Source: an uncultured Anaerovibrio sp. | Lineage (GTDB): Bacteria; Bacillota; Negativicutes; Selenomonadales; Selenomonadaceae | Direction of reading: 5' to 3' | DNA length: 9,488 nucleotides | Assembly (NCBI GenBank): GCA_934203205.1 | Contig: CAKPYV010000054.1 | Coordinates: forward strand, 1 to 9,488 | In this document: positions 7,159 to 9,488 of the stretch, one piece after another | How positions within the stretch are numbered: position 1 is the first letter of the stretch | How the letters are laid out: the number at the start of each line of letters is the position of its first letter | Notes under the pieces: generated by a model | Databases searched by the model: none | What the model was told of the DNA's origin: nothing | Seen by the model: the letters and a program-made list of their open reading frames with translations, nothing else | Translations under genes and position numbers: made by a program

Positions 7159-9077
7159 TTTTAACAGTGGAGGAATTGGGGAAAAGCTATGGAGAAAAAA
7201 CTCTCTTCAGCCACGTTAATTTGAATATAAATGAGGGGGATAAAATCGGTATCGTTGGTGTTAATGGTACGGGTAAATCCACCTTTCTCAAAACTGTGGC
7301 AGGAAAGCTGATGGCAGATACGGGCTCTATGGTAACTATGCGAAATATGCGTATCAGCTATTTGGAGCAGTCCAAGGAATTTGTGCCAGAGAATACAGTG
7401 TTAATGGAAGCTTTTAAGGATGATAGCCCCTTGATGCAGGCTCTGCGGAATTATGAGTCTGCTTTGGCGAAAAGTGAAAAGGGGGATATGTCTGAAAAGG
7501 TGCAAAATCAGCTGGCTAAGGCCTCTGAGCAGATTGATGCTTTGGGTGGCTGGAATATGGAGAGCCAGGCTAAAAGCATTTTGACTCATTTGGGAATTAC
7601 AGATTTTGAAGCAAGGGTGGATACTTTGTCTGCGGGACAGCAGAAGCGGTTGGCTTTGGCTACTGCTTTGATACAGCCTTGTGATTTACTGCTTTTGGAT
7701 GAGCCTACTAACCATTTGGATAGTGAAACCATTGGCTGGCTGGAGGAGTATCTGGCAGCCTGGAAAGGCTCCTTGCTGATGGTAACTCATGACCGTTATT
7801 TTTTGGATAGAGTGGCTAGCGGGATTTTGGAGTTCGATAAAGGCAGAACTTATAGTTATCAGGGGAATTATTCGGAGTTTTTGGAGCTAAAGGCGGCGCG
7901 GATTGAGCAGGAGGAAGCTGGGGAAAGAAAGAGACAGAATTTCCTGCGGAATGAGCTGGCTTGGATTCGCCGTGGTGCCCAGGCTCGTTCTACCAAGCAA
8001 AAGGCCAGGCTGCAGCGCTATGAGGAAGTAAAGAATCAGAAAGTGGATTTGGAACGGAATCAGGTGGAAATTGGTTTGGCTGGCAGTCGCTTGGGCCGAA
8101 AGATTATTGAGCTGGAGCATGTTGGCTATAGCTGGCAGGGACAGGTGTATATTCGGGATTTCAGCTATACAGTATTGCGGAATGATAGAATTGGCATTAT
8201 TGGTGGCAATGGTACAGGAAAGTCTACCCTGTTGAATATTATTGCTGGAAGACTCCAGCCTACTGAGGGTACAGTGGAAATTGGCCAGACTGTAAAAATT
8301 GGTTATTTTGCCCAGACAAATGTGGAAATGGATGGCAGATTGCGGGCTAAGGAGTATATTCAGGAGGCGGCCCATTATATTACTATGGCGGATGGCAGCA
8401 AGCTGTCTGCTGGTCAGTTGATGGAGCGTTTTCTCTTTCCGCCGGATTTGCAGTATACGGAGATAAGTAGATTGTCTGGTGGTGAGAAAAGAAGGTTGTA
8501 TCTTCTGCGGGTGCTGATGGAGGCGCCTAATGTGCTCCTTTTGGATGAGCCTACCAATGATTTAGATTTGGAAACTATGGGAATATTGGAGAGCTTTATT
8601 GATGATTTTAATGGGGCCATTATTTTTGTTTCCCATGATAGATTTTTTATTGACCGCATGGCGCAAAAGGTTTTTGTTTATACTGGCAAGGCGGGAGAGA
8701 TTGAATGTCATGTAGGAGGCTATAGCGATTATCATCAGCGACTGCAGGCGGAGCAAAAAGCTAGAGCTGGTGCTTTGGTTGATGGGGCGAATGTTAAGGC
8801 TAAGGATGGTGTGGATGGAAGCAAAAAGAATTATCAGCAGGACAAAGTTCGGAAAAAAGGTCTTACTATGTCGGAAAAGTATGAATATGGTGAGATTGAG
8901 GCTGTGATTGCCAGCAAGGAGGGGGAACTGAAGATGATACATCTTCAGATGACTCAATTTGCTACGGATTATGATAAGATACAGGAATTGACGAAGGAAG
9001 AAACTAGAGTGTCTGGGGAGCTGGAGAAGCTGATGGATCGCTGGGCATATCTGGAGGAAAAGGCGGAATCTATGTAA
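7155..9077 (+). CDS. ABC-F family ATPase, Uup-like
   Basis: A soluble protein with two ATP-binding cassettes in one chain and no membrane segments, the ABC-F arrangement. Such proteins act on the ribosome and, for Uup, also in DNA-related processes. Cassette 1: Walker A G35-T43 (GVNGTGKST), signature LSAGQQKR (158-165), Walker B LLLLDE (Glu183), His212. Cassette 2: Walker A G350-T358 (GGNGTGKST), signature LSGGEKRR (440-447), Walker B LLLDE (Glu465), His494. The linker (about 245-295) has AWIRRGAQARSTKQKAR, typical of Uup. A charged tail ends in a predicted coiled coil (about 575-637), as in Uup, whose E. coli length of about 635 residues fits the 640 here. A resistance role is possible for ABC-F proteins but not indicated. 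ATG at 7155 follows GGAGGAG by eight bases and overlaps the previous stop as ATGA. The TAA stop lies exactly at the inner end of the right repeat. Confidence 0.95.
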   Translation: MILTVEELGKSYGEKTLFSHVNLNINEGDKIGIVGVNGTGKSTFLKTVAGKLMADTGSMVTMRNMRISYLEQSKEFVPENTVLMEAFKDDSPLMQALRNYESALAKSEKGDMSEKVQNQLAKASEQIDALGGWNMESQAKSILTHLGITDFEARVDTLSAGQQKRLALATALIQPCDLLLLDEPTNHLDSETIGWLEEYLAAWKGSLLMVTHDRYFLDRVASGILEFDKGRTYSYQGNYSEFLELKAARIEQEEAGERKRQNFLRNELAWIRRGAQARSTKQKARLQRYEEVKNQKVDLERNQVEIGLAGSRLGRKIIELEHVGYSWQGQVYIRDFSYTVLRNDRIGIIGGNGTGKSTLLNIIAGRLQPTEGTVEIGQTVKIGYFAQTNVEMDGRLRAKEYIQEAAHYITMADGSKLSAGQLMERFLFPPDLQYTEISRLSGGEKRRLYLLRVLMEAPNVLLLDEPTNDLDLETMGILESFIDDFNGAIIFVSHDRFFIDRMAQKVFVYTGKAGEIECHVGGYSDYHQRLQAEQKARAGALVDGANVKAKDGVDGSKKNYQQDKVRKKGLTMSEKYEYGEIEAVIASKEGELKMIHLQMTQFATDYDKIQELTKEETRVSGELEKLMDRWAYLEEKAESM

Positions 9078-9140
9078 ATTTTGATTTGCCGAATACATCT
9101 TATCCACTATTAATGGCGATATGGGAGTACCATTTCAGGC
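9075..9140 (+). repeat. Right copy of the 66-bp inverted repeat
   Basis: It is identical to the reverse complement of 19-84 except at 9132. Its first three bases are the TAA stop codon of the ABC-F gene. The inner edges of both copies point toward each other across the gene block. The sequence carries no open frame of note. Confidence 0.92.
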
Positions 9141-9150
9141 GCACTCCCAT
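9121..9150. repeat. Short hairpin within the right repeat region
   Basis: ATGGGAGT (9121-9128) and ACTCCCAT (9143-9150) form a perfect 8-bp stem around a 14-nt loop. The left arm lies in the 66-bp repeat, the right arm outside it. In the left copy the corresponding outer sequence has changed, so this hairpin is specific to the right copy. Confidence 0.75.
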
Positions 9151-9177
9151 GAGGCAATTTATTTATACACTTTTTGT

Positions 9178-9345
9178 AGGCATGACATATACCCTTACAG
9201 GCACGCTCGCGCTATATTGATGTGCCTCACGCTGCTAAACTCATTTAATCACATGAAAAGCTTCACGATGTTCATCTTTTCATGGCTTAAATTCGTTAAG
9301 AAGCGAGGCACATCGATATACCTGTTAAGGGTATATGTCATGCCT
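9178..9345. repeat. Long imperfect palindrome (about 168 nt)
   Basis: Three paired blocks nest inside each other. 9178-9201 pairs with 9321-9345 with one extra base. 9213-9228 pairs with 9305-9320 with one mismatch. 9252-9260 (CATGAAAAG) pairs with 9276-9284, and 9229-9251 pairs loosely with 9285-9304. The terminal loop is 9261-9275. An 11-nt bulge, CACGCTCGCGC (9202-9212), occurs only on the left arm. Weaker pairing extends outward (GCAAT near 9154 with ATTGC near 9362-9366). It could be a MITE-like element or a long-hairpin RNA; no transposase is nearby. Confidence 0.85.
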
Positions 9346-9454
9346 TCTATTTTGTGTATTCATTGCACCTTCCTGCTTTGGCACTGTTTGAAATTTTGGC
9401 GTATTGACTGGAATAGAACAGCAGATGATAGTACCCTAAGAAAACCCTTGCTAA

Positions 9455-9487
9455 GCCTCGGTGCTTAATGAGTTCAAGCCGTAAGGC
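9455..9487. repeat. Compact hairpin at the window end
   Basis: GCCT (9455-9458) pairs with AGGC (9484-9487), CGG (9459-9461) with CCG (9479-9481), and CTT (9464-9466) with AAG (9476-9478), separated by small two-base bulges around the loop AATGAGTTC. It may be part of the same structured element, which continues past the window. Confidence 0.5.
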
Positions 9488-9488
9488 G

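Larger units (their letters stand above)
9078..9488. other. Gene-free, structure-rich region
   Basis: I see no credible gene in these 411 nt. The only long frame (9121-9468, + strand) runs through the palindrome and has no ribosome-binding site. The stretch holds the right repeat copy, a short hairpin (9121-9150), a long palindrome (9178-9345) and a compact terminal hairpin (9455-9487). No T-tract directly follows the first hairpin, so it is not a standard terminator, and no other terminator for the topB operon is evident. It may be a non-autonomous mobile element or a structured RNA. Confidence 0.6.

Noticed and set aside
7155..9077. ABC-F gene as an antibiotic-resistance determinant
   Set aside because: The STKQKAR linker and C-terminal coiled coil are Uup-like, and the gene sits in a housekeeping-type operon; nothing points to a resistance subfamily.
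9121..9468. A 115-codon open frame on the + strand
   Set aside because: It runs through the long palindrome, has no Shine-Dalgarno site, starts inside a repeat and its translation has no recognisable domain. It is best explained as chance.
1..9488. CRISPR array, tRNA, rRNA or defence cassette
   Set aside because: No regularly spaced direct repeats, no tRNA cloverleaf or rRNA core sequence and no nuclease, reverse transcriptase or toxin gene was found on either strand.

Overview
The window looks like ordinary chromosome from a motile, moderately AT-rich bacterium of the Firmicutes lineage. This rests on the Shine-Dalgarno sites (AAGGAG, GAGGTG, GGAGG), the sigma-A-type promoters (three with extended -10 elements) and the gene families present. 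A flagellated Clostridia or Negativicutes (Selenomonas/Anaerovibrio-like) member is my best guess, by inference only; no marker gene settles it.

Layout. 1-84 is the cut-off end of a repeat. 138-680 is a small protein with a helix-turn-helix-like C-terminal domain and a doubtful N-terminus. 800-2740 is a large stand-alone flagellin gene with its own promoter, a CsrA-like leader motif and a strong terminator. 2877-3395 is a nicotinamidase/isochorismatase-type cysteine hydrolase with its own promoter, followed by a symmetric terminator. 3580-9077 is a tight three-gene operon: topoisomerase III (topB), a CNNM/CorC-type membrane protein with CBS domains, and a Uup-like ABC-F ATPase. The second and third genes are joined by a 4-bp ATGA overlap. 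9075-9488 has no credible gene but is full of inverted repeats.

The genes do not form one pathway. The flagellin is a filament subunit, probably controlled after transcription. The hydrolase is a metabolic enzyme. The topB operon groups genome topology, ion transport and ribosome or DNA-associated ATPase functions, a housekeeping-type set rather than a defence or mobile module.

The most unusual structure is at the edges. A 66-bp sequence at 19-84 recurs inverted at 9075-9140 with one mismatch, so the whole six-gene block lies between inverted repeats about 9 kb apart. The right copy supplies the stop codon of the ABC-F gene and runs into a roughly 168-nt imperfect palindrome (9178-9345) and a further compact hairpin (9455-9487). 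These look like copies of a non-coding repeat or structured-RNA element. I could not assign them to a known family.
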